Shown here: positions 35,555 through 48,624 of the stretch, piece by piece
Layout: the number at the start of each line of letters is the position of its first letter
How positions within the stretch are numbered: position 1 is the stretch's first letter
Notes under the pieces: generated by a model
What the model was told of the DNA's origin: nothing
The model's input: only the letters and a program-made list of their open reading frames with translations
The model's database searches: none
Translations under genes and position numbers: made by a program
Assembly (NCBI RefSeq): GCF_040939455.1
Contig: NC_134109.1
Coordinates: 36,535,501-36,599,500, forward strand
Reading direction: 5' to 3'
DNA length: 64,000 nucleotides
From: Microcebus murinus
Taxonomy: Eukaryota > Chordata > Mammalia > Primates > Cheirogaleidae

Positions 35555-35607
35555 AGATTCTTTGGGATTTTCTATTTTTAGGATGATGTCATCTGTATGT
35601 AGAGATA

Positions 35608-35817
35608 CAGAGTCTCCCCATTATTGGCAGGGAATCCATTCTAAGACCCCCCAGTGGATGCCTGTAACTGTGGATATTGGTGAACTCTATATATACTATG
35701 TTTTTTCCTATACATAAATATCTATGATAAAGTATAATTTATAAATTAGGTATAGTAAGAAGTTAACAATAACTAATAATAAAATAGAACAATTATAACA
35801 GTATGTTCTAATTTTCC
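35608..35817. mobile_element. Tigger-type (TcMar) MITE, one end only
   Basis: Begins with CAG right after TA (35606-35607), as Tigger elements do. It continues with CTAAGACCCCCCAGTGGATG, CTATATATACTATGTTTTTT and TAATAATAAAATAGAACAAT, which I recognise as a common Tigger-derived family. The far end is missing; L1 resumes near 35818. Confidence 0.65.
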
Positions 35818-35871
35818 TTGTGATTTTTTTTCTTTGATCCATTGGTTATTTAAGAGTAAATTTCTACATAT

Positions 35872-36727
35872 AGTCAATCCTCATTATTCATGGATTTCAT
35901 ATTTGTGAATTCACCTACCTGCTAAAATTTATTTGTGACCTCAAAATTCATACTTGCTGCACTTTGTAGTCATTCATGGACAATGCAGAGTGATGAAAAA
36001 TTTGAGCTCCCTGGCATGCACATTCCCAGCTAAGGATGAACAGGGCAATAGTCTGCCTTCTTGTTTCAACTATCATACTATAAACAAGAATCCTTTTCAC
36101 AGTTTGTTTAGTATCCATGGTTTTTGCATTTTTGTGCTTTTTCTTGGTGATTTCACTGTTTAAAATGTCCCTCAAGCTTAGTGCTGATGCACTATCTAGT
36201 GTTCCTAATTACAAGTTGGCTATGATATTCCTCAGAGAAAATACTTGTGTTAGATAAGATTCATTCAGGCATGAATGATAGTGCTGTTGGCCATGAGTTC
36301 AATGTTAATGAATCAATGATCCAGTACAGTCAGAAAAAGGAAGTGGAAATTCACCAATCTGTATGTAAGGCTACCAGAAAGTACTAACATAACATCTGTA
36401 GTATATGATGAAGCCATGGAAAAGATGGAAAAGTGGCTAAGTTTGTGGATTCATGATATGAGAACTGATATTCTTTTAAAAAGCATAGGGGTGTTGTGAG
36501 GCTGAAAGCCAAGGAAATTTACAGTCGTGTTTCCCATAGTTAGGAAAATGTTGAGCCCTTCTCGCGTAATGCTGGTTGGAAAAGATGATATAAACTGAAA
36601 AATGTTAAACTTGCAGATGAGGCAAGATCAGAAAGCTGGGGAAGAATTTTAAAAATATGTTCTAAGTGTTATAGGGGAAAAGCGCTGTGTGAAAGAGCAG
36701 GTTTTCAATGCTGATGGTACTGGCCTG
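35872..36727 (+). pseudogene. degraded Tigger DNA transposon with transposase remnant
   Basis: Starts ATAGTCAATCCTCATTATTC, then carries a decayed transposase region on the + strand. The N-terminal helix-turn-helix part is recognisable around 36220-36330 (AAAATACTTGTGTTAGATAA, GATAGTGCTGTTGGCCATGA, TTCAATGTTAATGAATCAAT). A downstream segment near 36410-36450 encodes a KMEKW-like motif. Stops and frameshifts break it throughout. It ends CTG before TA (36728-36729), consistent with a Tigger end. The whole element sits inside the antisense L1. Confidence 0.68.
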
Positions 36728-36729
36728 TA

Positions 36730-36835
36730 GAACCATTTCTCTCTTTAATTCTGCCAATGTTTCCTTCATTTATTTTGGGGCTGTGCTTTGTTCATATATG
36801 TTTATAATTGTTATATCTTTTTTGGTTATCAATAC
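36730..36835 (-). mobile_element. L1 fragment, continuation of the interrupted antisense L1
   Basis: CTCTTTAATTCTGCCAATGT, then ATATATGTTTATAATTGTTA is antisense ORF2 sequence, further toward the L1 5' side than the part before the Tigger elements. Confidence 0.6.
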
Positions 36836-37620
36836 ATACTGTCCCCTGTCTTTTGTAGCAGATTTTTTTTAATTAAAAAAATGTATGTACAAAGAGCTAT
36901 CATGGTTCTTTGCATTGGGTGAATGCTTTCGATAATCCATTCAAGGAAGATAACTTAGTCCAACTTAATGATACCCATATCATTTGCATACTGATAGTAC
37001 ATATTAAGGTGGCATTTCCAAACTGTGGCAATACTTTTGTGGGATGGGGATATGGAAGAGAAATCAGGAGTTCAAGTTTGATCATGTTACATATGAGATG
37101 CCTATTAAACAGTGAAGTGGAAATATCAAGTGGGCAGTGGATATTCAAATCCGGGATTCAGGAAAGTGGTCCAGGCTAGAGAAAGAAATTTATTCATGAA
37201 CATACGGATTATATATAAAACCCTTAGTATAGATTGGGAAATGAAATATCCTTAGAACTAGGCCCTGGGGCACACCAAGAAGTCATGAAGAAAAGGAGGA
37301 CAAACCAAGATGACTGAAAAGGAGTGGTTTATATATATTTAATCTATTTGTAGTGAATTCTGTCATTTCTTGGCAAAGGATAATTCCACACAAATCTGTT
37401 TTCTTCTGAGACTCTGTAAACGATTTTTTCTTCAATCTATTGTGTATGAAGAACTCCCATCAGTAATTCTGTACATTTTTACTTCCTTACGGGGTCTAAA
37501 TAAAAAGAGAAAGAGGGAGGCATGGGAGGATTCCCTCCCCCCGTTGGCTCTCTTTTTTGCTTTTAATAGCTTTTAAAAATTAATAAAAAAACTTATTTAT
37601 ATAATTTTAATTAATTTATT
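36836..37620. other. unassigned intronic sequence with an old dispersed-repeat relic
   Basis: The 37060-37275 part (GAGATGCCTATTAAACAGTG, TCAAGTGGGCAGTGGATATT, TAGGCCCTGGGGCACACC) resembles a common mammalian interspersed repeat whose name I cannot give. A similar block occurs near 39150-39340. Confidence 0.4.
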
Positions 37621-37625
37621 TATTT

Positions 37626-37672
37626 TTAGAGACAGGGTCTCAATATGTTGCCCAGACTGAGTGCTTGTGGTA
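37626..37672 (-). repeat. Alu/FLAM fragment, antisense
   Basis: AGAGACAGGGTCTCAATATG then TTGCCCAGACTGAGTGC. Only about 45 bp of the 3' side of an arm is present. Confidence 0.6.
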
Positions 37673-37689
37673 GAGATAGAAGCCACTGT

Positions 37690-38150
37690 TATCTCTCATC
37701 TAGATTATACCAACAGCCTCCTAACTGGTCTACCTGTTTTCACCCTTGCTCCCTTACAATTTAATCTTATCCTAGCAGCTATCATGACACTGCTGTACTC
37801 CAAACCCTGCAATGGCTCCCCATTTAATTCACAGTAGAAGTCAGATTTCTTCCAGTGGGCCTGAGAGCTTCCCATTACCTTCCTGACCTCTTCTACTTGC
37901 TCTCTTTGCTCTAGCCACACTAGCCTCCTTGCCAGGCATACTTCATCATTAGAAACTTTGTTTGCTCTAGCTGACTCCCCTGCCTGATGTGTGTTCTTCC
38001 CTCAGTTACAAGGCCTGGCTGATACTCTCACCAACACCCAGTCTTGCCTTAATTCTCAGCTTCTCAGTGAAGCCTCCTTTGACCATGTTCTATTTAATAG
38101 TGTGACCTGCCCACTTACACTTTGAAACTTACGATCCTACTTCTGTTTCT
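37690..38150 (+). repeat. L2 LINE fragment
   Basis: TTATACCAACAGCCTCCTAA, CTGCAATGGCTCCCCATTTA, TTACCTTCCTGACCTCTTCT, TTCTCAGTGAAGCCTCCTTT in L2 sense order. Confidence 0.78.
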
Positions 38151-38650
38151 GTTTTAATTAATATAGGCTTGGTTATGCTGTGGTAATAACTTAACCCCCA
38201 AATCTTAGTGAATTAACACAACCAAAGCTTATATCTCATTTATGTTATATATCCGTTATCCGTTATGAGATAGTAAACAGCTCTGACGACTTAGAACCTC
38301 ACGGACCCATGCTGATGGAATTGTGCCCATCTTGTGATGCATCTCAACATGTTATTTCCCAGGATCACATCTATAGGAAAACGAGAGTTCAAAAAATGAT
38401 TGAAAGTGGTATGAATCACCTTTCCCCCCAGCTTATTGGCTAAAACAGTCACATGATCCCAGTCTTACTGCAAGCAAATCTGAAAATGTAGGAGGAGCAC
38501 AAGAAATATTAATGGGCATTACTGTTTTTCAACACCATCCTTTTTATTTTCTTCATCAGATTTTATTATAGTAATATATTTGTGTATATTATGTCATATA
38601 ATTTGCATGTTTTTGTGCTTGCTATGTAGTACCTACCCCAGAAAGAACAA
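38151..38650. other. unassigned sequence
   Basis: Includes a TCCGTTATCCGTTATGAG micro-duplication near 38250. No gene or clear repeat is recognised. Confidence 0.4.
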
Positions 38651-38654
38651 AAGT

Positions 38655-38925
38655 GCTTATTCTCCCAGAAAATTTAATACTTACAATTTCTTACAAGCCT
38701 TTGTTCATGCTATTCCTGCTCTTTGTAATACTCTCCATCTGTTTTACTCTGTCCTCACTCCTTCCTTTCTCTGATGAAATCCTGCTCATCTTTCAGGATA
38801 ACTTAAATCTTATGTTATCTAGGAAGCTTTGTTAACATCTCTAAGTGAAGTTCAATGCTTATCCCCTAGGCTGCCTCTGAATTTTTAGTATACTCCTGTC
38901 ATAGCACTTACCTCATATATGGTTA
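38655..38925 (+). repeat. L2 LINE fragment
   Basis: AAGCCTTTGTTCATGCTATT, CTTTCTCTGATGAAATCCTG, CTCATCTTTCAGGATAACTT, then TACTCCTGTCATAGCACTTA in L2 sense order. Confidence 0.72.
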
Positions 38926-39589
38926 CGTGCCACGGCTATCTGCCTCATGCATGTGGAAACATGGCTGGAGAAATAGGTAGAGCCTAGAAAAGAAACTGTG
39001 AGGATGTGAGCAAGAGCGGTATAAGTGGGGATGGAGAAAAGATGACAGATGGAGACTGTTTACCAGATAATATTAGTGAACCTTGGTTATTGGTTGAATG
39101 CAAGGATAAGGAAGGAATGAAGGATAAACCATGCTTCTTATTTAGATTATGTGGTCTACGATGTTTCCAAATTAAATAGAGAATGTGAGAGGAGGAACAA
39201 GTTCGGGTGATAGGATGATGGGCTTGATTTGAGGTATAGTGAGTTTAGCTCCATAGGAACCTCTAGGTGGATATGTGCAGGAGTTGGATATATGACCCTT
39301 AAACCAGGGAAATGGGTAGGTCTTCAGCATACCTAGGTAGTAATTTAAAAATCAGAAAGGGTAAGACTGTCAATAACTACTAAGGACAGAATCCTTCTTT
39401 ATACTGATGTTTAAGGAACATGAAGAGGAAGTTATACTCTTGTGTGAGAAACACCAGGAAAAAAAATGACGAAAGGAGAACGAGGAGAGAAGAGTGTGAA
39501 GCTGTGACTATCAAGGGTATTTAGAGTTTCAAGAAGAAACTGGAGGGCCATGTTAGCTATAGTAGAGAAGTCAAATCAAAACAGACTCT
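38926..39589. other. unassigned sequence, partly old dispersed repeat
   Basis: Purine-rich. 39150-39340 (GATAGGATGATGGGCTTGAT, GGAACCTCTAGGTGGATATG) resembles the unnamed repeat at 37060-37275. No coding evidence. Confidence 0.35.
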
Positions 39590-39755
39590 GTCTGTAGTCC
39601 CAGCAACTCAGGAAGCTGAGGCAGGAGGATGGCTTGAGCCCAGGAGTTGAAGGTTGCAGAGAGCTCTGATCACACCTGTGAATAGCCACTGCATCCCAGC
39701 CTGGGCAACATAGAGTAGTGACAGTCGTGTCTCTTTAAAAAACAAAAAACAAAAG
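39590..39755 (+). repeat. FLAM/FAM-type monomer
   Basis: GTCTGTAGTCCCAGCAACTC, AGCCCAGGAGTTGAAGGTTG, then ACACCTGTGAATAGCCACTG and CCAGCCTGGGCAACATAGAG. It keeps the 7SL GTGAATAGCCACTG segment. A short A-rich tail follows. Confidence 0.75.
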
Positions 39756-40405
39756 CTATGTACTAAATCTTTACCACTCTTTTTACAACCATACTTAACT
39801 CCCTTACTCCCTTTTGAACCCCATTTCTCCAACCACTTTGGCTTCAATTTCATTGAGAAATTTGAAGTCATCAGGCACAAACTGTCCTCAGTGTGCCCTC
39901 CCTTCATCCTCCTTTACAAACTTGCCACTATGCCCGTCTATCCTTTCCTGCTCGCTTCCCTGTAATCTCAAGACAGTCAAAGCCAACTCTTCTAATGCCA
40001 TTGATACCAAGAGTTGTCTGCACTTCGTTTATACCTTTTCCCTTTTTACGGTTTCTTTTCCGAGTATTTCATGAACATTTTTCTCAGTAAACTGGTTACC
40101 ATTTGAAATTTTGGTGGATGGGCCAGAAGTGGAGAACTTAGTACAAGGTGTTGAGTATGGAATACAAGGAGGGGGAGTGTCAACACTGAAGGAAGTGAGA
40201 GGGAGATAACCCCCAGTTCTCCCCAGGGAAGTTAGGACATTTATATGGACCAAATTCAGGTACATTTCCTGAGGCTTTTTCGTTTTGGATGCCATATTAA
40301 AAGTATGACTCCTACCTGTCCTCCTTCTGGAGAATGCTAGCAATTGAGTCTTTATTATAGATGCAGAAGTGAGCCAGTTCCCACAATAAAGAATGTAGAC
40401 ACATG
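39756..40405. other. unassigned intronic sequence
   Basis: Less AT-rich than most of the intron, with several overlapping open frames on both strands but no recognisable domain or repeat family. Confidence 0.35.
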
Positions 40406-40409
40406 AGAT

Positions 40410-40545
40410 TTCATTCATTTGTTCATTCGTGCAGAAGTATTTCTCAAATGTCTGCCATGTGCTATGCTCAGGGTTAGATGCTGGGAATATAGTGGGTAAT
40501 CAAATTACATAGTTCTTATTTTCAGGGAGTTTATAGTATAGTGAT
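40410..40545 (-). repeat. L2 3' end, antisense
   Basis: TTCATTCATTTGTTCATTCG, GTCTGCCATGTGCTATGCTC, GATGCTGGGAATATAGTGGG, CAGGGAGTTTATAGTATAG is the inverted order of the L2 3' terminus. It ends about 70 bp before SGPP1 exon 2. Confidence 0.72.
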
Positions 40546-40615
40546 TTGGTTTTTATTTGCTTGTTTATATCTAACTTATTTGTTTAACTAATTTTACTTT
40601 TCTCCCCCACTTTAG

Positions 40616-40705
40616 TATCCTCTTTTATATGGACTGATTCTTATTGCCTGCTGGTGTTCTCTAGTTTGCCTAAGTAGAATTTACATGGGAATGCACTCCA
40701 TTCTG
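40616..40705 (+). CDS. SGPP1: SGPP1 coding exon 2, residues 229-258
   Basis: A 90-nt exon, phase 0 on both sides, encoding 30 residues that start [10 protein letters not shown] and end GMHSIL. It holds one hydrophobic membrane segment (about 229-247) and most of catalytic motif C3: S248, R249 and the nucleophile-type H255. The last C3 residue, D259, is the first codon of exon 3. The acceptor is a strong pyrimidine tract ending CACTTTAG; the donor is CTG|GTAAGG. Because its length is a multiple of three, skipping it would keep the frame but delete the C3 residues. Too short to stand out as an open frame, it was found by following the conserved protein from exon 1 to exon 3. Confidence 0.96.
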
Positions 40706-41164
40706 GTAAGGAAAATATTGTGTTCTTTTTTTATTTTTTATTTTTTTATTTTTTATATATAAAACTGAACTGTAAACTATTGTGTTCTTAATGCTTTATT
40801 TTTTATGACATTGAAAGGCAATTTTATATATAATTTTTAATTATTTGCAAGCTTACATGAAACCTAAATGAGAAAATATAGTTATTGTCAATCTTCTACC
40901 TTTGTTAGCTGCTTTATGAAGTATTACTGTAGTAATCATGTTTTCATAGAAACAATTTCCAGCAATCACAATAGCAGTCTACATTATATACTCAGGATAA
41001 CATTTCTTCCTCATTTCCCTCTCAGCTTTATTTTCCTTTGCAGTCTCTTCTATTCCTTTCCTGTCATTAAGTCAAAACCAACAATGTGAGTATGGAAATC
41101 AAAGAGAGCTCTTAAGTATCATTGAAGACCTAGTGACCAGACACTAAATGAAGTTAAACTATCT

Positions 41165-41640
41165 TGGTGCTATTTGTATTTACATATTAAACTCTACTTT
41201 TCTTCCTTTCTTGGCCAGATTACTACAATAGCTTCTTAATTAGTAGCCCTACTTCCAGTTTGACACTGCCCTATTCAGTATTCAGTCTCCTGTTTAGTAG
41301 ACTTTCCAAAATACAATTATGATGCCATACTGAATTACTAATGTGTCCCCAAATGCAAAGGGTGTTTCTTACATCCATAAACTTCAGGAGTGCTATAACT
41401 TTTGCTTTCTTTGCCTTAACCATCCTGTTCATTCTTCAAGACTCACTATAAATGTTCTTAGCCTCTTCCCCATCTTTACTTTCTCAAGACTGGTGAGGCC
41501 CTTCTCCCACTTACCCTAAATTGTGATTGCTTTTTTCCTTATCTCTCACCCTCACTAGACTGTAAGTTCCGTGAGAACAGTAACTGTGTATTTTATCTTC
41601 AGCATGTAAGGTGGTGTCTCTGAAAGCATCTGTGAACATA
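41165..41640 (+). repeat. L2 LINE fragment
   Basis: GGCCAGATTACTACAATAGC, CAAAATACAATTATGATGCC, CATTCTTCAAGACTCACTAT and ACTAGACTGTAAGTTCCGTG, GAGAACAGTAACTGTG follow L2 sense order to near its 3' end. Confidence 0.72.
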
Positions 41641-42471
41641 TTGTGTATTAGCAGGTAGATAAAGGATCAGGAAAAAAGATAAAAAAATATGAACTAATTC
41701 ATGGAATCCTAAAATTTCCAGAAGTCCCAAACACTATTTTAATAAACAAATTCTTTTTGTTTGACTTTTTATAATTATTTATGTTTAATACAAATTGTGA
41801 ATTTACATACAATTCTGACTAATCTATAAACAGAATAAGTGTCATTTTTATGTGAAATCTAATATTTGTCATAAGAAAATCTTATCTCTCCTCTGTGGCT
41901 TGTTAAAGTTACTCTCTTCCACCCCTAAAAGTTAGCAGTACCACTTCTAAAAACTACCAAATGGTTATGCATCTGTGAGTGATAAAAAATCAATCCCTGG
42001 TATTTCTTGGAGGAAAATATATTATATAATTTTATCCCTAGATTCATTATTATCATATAGAGAGGAACAAGAATCTTATCTTTTTATGTTGAATATATAA
42101 TCTCAAAGATATTATTCTTTAAAAAAAAATGAAATGTTTAGTGGGTTGGTCAAATATCTATCCAGGTTGACTTTAGTTCATTTCCTTATATACTGGATAA
42201 CATCTGTTCTTGAATCAGCTGAAATGAAAACAATATTGATGTATTATTTTTCAAACCACGAATCCTATAACCCTAGTTATTAATTCAAAGACTATCTTGT
42301 CACATAGAATGTCTTATTATTTTTATTGACTAGGCACTGAATTTAATTATGTGCAGTATTATAAATTTTTATTTTTCTTTTAAAAGTAAAATCAGGAATA
42401 ACTTGCAAGTATTATAAATTATAATTCCATGCTATATATTTTTGATCAGTAATAGTTAGTTGAATTACTTC
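41641..42471. other. unassigned intronic sequence
   Basis: AT-rich. No gene or recognised repeat. Confidence 0.4.
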
Positions 42472-42627
42472 TTTTTTTTTGAGACAGAGGCTCACTCTGT
42501 TGCCCTGGGTAGAGTGCAGTGGCATCATTGTAGCTCATTGTAGCCTCAAACTCCTGGGCTCATGCAATCCTCATGCCTTGGCCTCCCAGAGGGCTAGGAT
42601 TACAGGTATGAGACACTGCACCTGGCC
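42472..42627 (-). repeat. FLAM-type Alu monomer, antisense
   Basis: T9 head, GAGACAGAGGCTCACTCTGT, ending GACACTGCACCTGGCC. One arm. Confidence 0.82.
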
Positions 42628-43437
42628 ATAGTTTCTTAGTTGTCTTATGCTAATTGATATTTGAATTTATACCCACAGTGAACCCATTTTTAAACAGTAT
42701 TGGTCTAATATACTCCCACAATTTGTACTTTTTTCTATATTTTAATGTTTCAGTAACTAGCTATATTTTGAACTATTTTCTAAAACGTAATTAGTATCTT
42801 CATTGGTTATTAAGAAATTAGGCAGAGCGTGCCCCACAAATTGCTTAAAGTTTCTTAGAGACCATATTGTCTAACATGATATCTTCATTAACATTAAGAA
42901 GACAGCTCTAATAATGTGTTGTAAATAATTTATAATAAATCCTTCATTCGGTATTTGCCAAATGCTTTATTGTTATTGTTTCAATACAAAAGACAACAGC
43001 TTAGCTTATTTTTAACTTCTGTCTACTTTCCTAAATTGTTTTTTTTATCCCCAGAAAAGTAAAAAATATTACCTATTTTCTTCATTTATTATCAATCCCA
43101 GCTCTCAAAATTTAATTTCTTAAAAGAATATACAAGCCATTTTTAAATTACTAAATTGAATACTTGTCAAATTACAATTTTGTTTCTATATTAGTAAAAT
43201 TATGAATATGTAGTAATTGCATTTGCCCAAATTATATTAAATGTTTATATATATATATATATATAAATAGATATTTATATGTATGTGTGGAAAGTATTTT
43301 TAGAAAGGTATTTTAAGCATAGGGAGCACTCTCTTAAAGTATATACCTCTCAAACCCATTTTTATAACAAGAAATAAAAATCAAATCAACCAAACCAACA
43401 AACATGTTATAGAGAAAAGTCTGTAACAGTGAACACT
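42628..43437. other. unassigned AT-rich intronic sequence with (AT)n
   Basis: Contains an (AT)9-10 tract at about 43246-43264. Otherwise nothing recognised. Confidence 0.45.
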
Positions 43438-43454
43438 AAGAATTTTAACAGTGA

Positions 43455-43779
<325 letters not shown>

Positions 43780-43795
43780 AAGAATTTTAACAGTG

Positions 43796-44332
43796 GTTAT
43801 TGCTTGTTATTGTTTATCTGTATTTTTTAGTTTTCTATAGTAAGCATGTGTTAAATTTGTTTTTTAATTAAAGATAATAGAAAGTTCAAAAAGCATCCTA
43901 ATAATGCTTTTATAATTAAAGGCAATGCATTACAACAGTACATTTTGTTGTTAGAAACCTTATTGGCATCAGTGGCATATTGAAATTTAAACCAGGACAC
44001 CTGAAATATAGTTAAAATAAAAACAAAACCCACTAGGAGACAGGAGATGTCAATTCTAGTCTAAGCAAATCAGTAGGCTCTAGGTCTGTTTTCTGATCAG
44101 GATAAATGAAAAAGAGAAAATTCCAGATCTAATATAAATAAATCTTCATTGAATTTATGGTATTTGATATCTTCTACCATAAATTTGATAACCCTGAATA
44201 TTCCACTCAAATGTGTAATTATTAACTTTTAGGGCATAAAATTATATATAATCAGAAACATATAAAATTATTTGTGTTGTCCTTTTAGAAATGTGCTATT
44301 TTGAGCTCTTCATGTTACCTTTGGCATTGTTC
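43796..44332. other. unassigned intronic sequence
   Basis: AT-rich. No gene or recognised repeat. Confidence 0.4.
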
Positions 44333-44638
44333 TTTTTTTTTTTTTTTGAGACAGAGTCTCACTTTGTTGCCCAGGCTAGAGTGCCATGGCATCAGCCTAG
44401 CTCACAGCAACCTCAAACTCGTGGGCTCAAGCAATCCTCCTACCTCAGCCCCCTGCACCACCATGCCCAGCTAATTTTTTCTATATATTTTTAGCTGTCC
44501 AGTAATTTCTTTCTATGTTTAGTAGAGATGGGGTCTTGCTCTTGCTCAGGTTGGTCTCGAACTCCTGAGCTCAAGCAATCCTCCCGCTTCCGCCTTCCAG
44601 AGTGCTAGAATTACAGGCGTGAGCCACTGCGCCTGCCC
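44333..44638 (-). repeat. lemur-type Alu, antisense, with internal deletion
   Basis: T15 head, lemur-like linker, end at GCCACTGCGCCTGCCC. About 27 bases are missing where CTCAGCCCCC jumps directly to TGCACCACCATGCCC. Confidence 0.92.
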
Positions 44639-45082
44639 ACATTAATTGTTTATTGCAAACTTTGTGCTCTAATGCTTAAAAACATTTTGTTATACATTTT
44701 AATGTTATTCATTTTATTGATATCACAATTGTACCCATCATGTTTATGTACTAAATTTGTTTTTTGTCTTTTTTCCCCCGTTGGGAAGCACCTTGAATCA
44801 CTAAAAGTTCAGAGAGCTCCCAGTGTCCTAAATTTGATTGTTCCTTCCTTCTGGTCCTATGGTCCTACTGGATGGAAGTTCAATATGCCCTTATTATCTG
44901 GAGCAATAAATATAATTAATAAATAACTCAAACAGAAGAGAAAGCAGATTTTTATAGTTTTATTGCAATCTAAGTTTAATATTCATAGAGGTATACAAAA
45001 AAAGTAGAGAACAACAAATACTGGATTTTTATGTCATACCAAAATATACTTCTAAAAATATAATTGATCTAAGAGCAGTTAT
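44639..45082. other. unassigned intronic sequence
   Basis: No gene or recognised repeat. Confidence 0.4.
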
Positions 45083-45095
45083 TTTAAGGAATTCT

Positions 45096-45378
45096 CTTTT
45101 TTTTTGAAATGGAGTCTTGTGCTGTCACCTGGGCTAGAGTGCTGTGGTGACAGCTTAGTTCATGGCACCCTCAAACTCCTGCGCTTAAGCGATTCTCCTG
45201 CCTCAGCCTTCTGAGTAGCTAGAATTACAGGTGTAAGCTACCACGCCTGGTTAATTTTTCTAGTTTTAGTAGAGAGATAGGGTTGCTCTTGCTCAGGCTG
45301 GTCTCGAATTGCCCATGCAATCCACCCGCCTCAGCCTCCCAGAGTGCTAGGATTATAGGTGTGAGCCACCACCTAGCC
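45096..45378 (-). repeat. dimeric Alu, antisense, older
   Basis: GAAATGGAGTCTTGTGCTGT to GAGCCACCACCTAGCC, no lemur linker. Flanks TTTAAGGAATTCT (45083-45095) and TTTAAAGAATTCT (45379-45391) are a 13-bp duplication with one mismatch. Confidence 0.9.
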
Positions 45379-45391
45379 TTTAAAGAATTCT

Positions 45392-46043
45392 TAATGTTAA
45401 AGTGACCAAACAAAAAATTTTAAAGACATTTAATTTTTTCATTTTTTAAGGTATTGTAAAAGAAACATTTTATAGGATTGAACATGTATACTTATCTGTA
45501 ATATGAAAAAAGTGTAATGAAAAAATAGCTAACTTCAAAACTATTAAGCCTTCCTTTTACTTAACCTTAGAGTATAAAGCAATAGCTTTTGTCCTGGTAA
45601 CCAAAAACCTAAGGGTATTTCCCAGGACCTGTGCCTTTAATTATAAGGTAGGGAGGATAACAAACAAATGGATTGTAACCTCAGAAGGTGAAATCATTTT
45701 GGCAATCTGGGGTCTGAAATATGAAGAACAGAGGTTTGACAGTCACATAATTTGATATCTCCATCTCCAAAAGTATGGTCAGAGTTTGAGTCACTTGTGC
45801 AATCTTTGCGTAATTACAGTAAAATTCACTTAATCAGAATTCTTAAGTAATTTTTAGTATGTATCAGTGAGTTTTCTTGAAAGACCTTATGTTCAAAAAA
45901 AAGTTGAAAATTTAGTTTCTCTTCACTCTGAATATTTAACTTTTAATGCAGAAAATATTAATTTTTCTAACAAATATGTTTGAGTACCTTCAATCTATGA
46001 GGTTAAATAGCTATATGACCTAAGTCCAGTTTCCTTCATTTTA
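45392..46043. other. unassigned intronic sequence
   Basis: No gene or recognised repeat. Confidence 0.4.
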
Positions 46044-46055
46044 AAAACTGGTTGA

Positions 46056-46399
<344 letters not shown>

Positions 46400-46411
46400 A
46401 AAACTGATTGA

Positions 46412-46898
46412 ACCATAAATTTCCATCAGATTTGCACACTTTTGAGAGGAGAAAAGGTATATTCATCCTGAGGACAATAAGAGCAAAATGGGACTATAAA
46501 AGTCAAGCCATATTAGATTGGTTGTGATGATTAAATGGGACAGTAATTACGAAGTATTGGAGCAGTGTTTTTGGTACAGAAAGTATTATAATTATTCCCT
46601 GGAAATTCCTTAAGTCCAGGATCAAGAAATTAGATAGCATTTATTTCTCTTAAAGAATTCTTGTCAGACAGGATTATATAGTCAATGTGATGAGTGATGA
46701 GTCTAAAGAATTACCTTAATTGTCTTAATTTAACCAAATATTTATTTTCTGCTTACTAATGTACCATACACTGGAAATATATGTATAAATAAGATAAAGT
46801 CTTTATCTTTGAGTAGTCACAGTCTACATATGTGATATGTAATATAACAATGTAAATGTGGTAGTTTTCAACCAGGGATGCACATTAAATATGACTAC
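46412..46898. other. unassigned intronic sequence
   Basis: No gene or recognised repeat. Confidence 0.4.
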
Positions 46899-46899
46899 A

Positions 46900-47700
46900 A
46901 ATATGACTACATTAGAATTTAGAACTTAATGCCCTAAAGAAAAGGAAAAGACAAGCCACAAACTCCAAAAAAAGTTTATAGCACACATTGATAAAAGATT
47001 TTATTGATAAAGGATTTGTATGTGGAATATATAAATAAATACCGTAAATCAGGAAAAGAATCCAAAGAAAAAGAAAATTCAAAACAACTGCTCAAAAGAT
47101 ACAAATATACATTGCATACCCCATAAACTTATGAAAAGATACTTTGTAATCAGTGAAATTCAAATTAAGTATCAGTGAAATGCCATTTCACAGCCAACAA
47201 CTGATGGAATCAAAATTTCTATAAACATTTTAGAAATTCTTTTATTATTTTTGCAAATTGAACATGTACATATCTATGATTCAGCCATTCCATTCCTAGG
47301 CATATACTCTGGACAAACTCTTGCACACCTATACCAGGGAACATCACAAAAAAGAACCTAGTAGCAACATTCATAATATCCCTGGTTGGCTTAAGAATAG
47401 ATATTATAGCAACTAAAAATTCATGATCAACTATAACCACTTAACTAATCCAAAACCTAGAAACAATCTAAATGACCATCACTGGGAAAATGGATAAATA
47501 AATTATATAATCACACAGCAAAATATTACATAATTATGAAAGTAAATGGCCTACAACTACATATAACGAGTGAATCTTAAAACTGTAACGTTAAGTGTAA
47601 AAACCAGAGTGAAGGAGAGTGCATACTATATTTAACATTTTTCCAAAACTCAGAAAGAAGCAAAACTAGATAATATTTTTCTTGGAGATATATGCTAAGA
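46900..47700 (+). mobile_element. L1M-type LINE fragment, sense
   Basis: AAGACAAGCCACAAACTCCA, GAAATTCAAATTAAGTATCA, CAGCCATTCCATTCCTAGGC and AATGGATAAATAAATTATAT are the end of ORF2 and the start of the 3' UTR of an old L1, in sense orientation. Confidence 0.75.
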
Positions 47701-48556
<856 letters not shown>

Positions 48557-48624
48557 AGGAAAGTTATTTTTATTAACTTTATTATTTCCTCCACTAAACC
48601 ATCTTCTATCAGTTGCCCCTACCA

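Larger units (their letters stand above)
33415..35605 (-). mobile_element. L1M-type LINE, antisense, interrupted by Alu and Tigger elements
   Basis: From the 3' UTR (AAGATAAAATTTACATAACC, TAGTCACAGTGTTGTACAAC) into ORF2 (ATTTTGTTCCATTGGCCGGC, AATATTAAGTCTTCTAATTT, CCTGCAACTTTGAATTCATT). The same element resumes as short pieces at 35818-35870 and 36730-36835, on either side of two Tigger insertions. No intact frame. Confidence 0.82.

Noticed and set aside
36220..36460. Transposase-like coding segment as a possible domesticated gene
   Set aside because: The Tigger transposase remnant is broken by stops and frameshifts and sits in a nested repeat, so it is a fossil.
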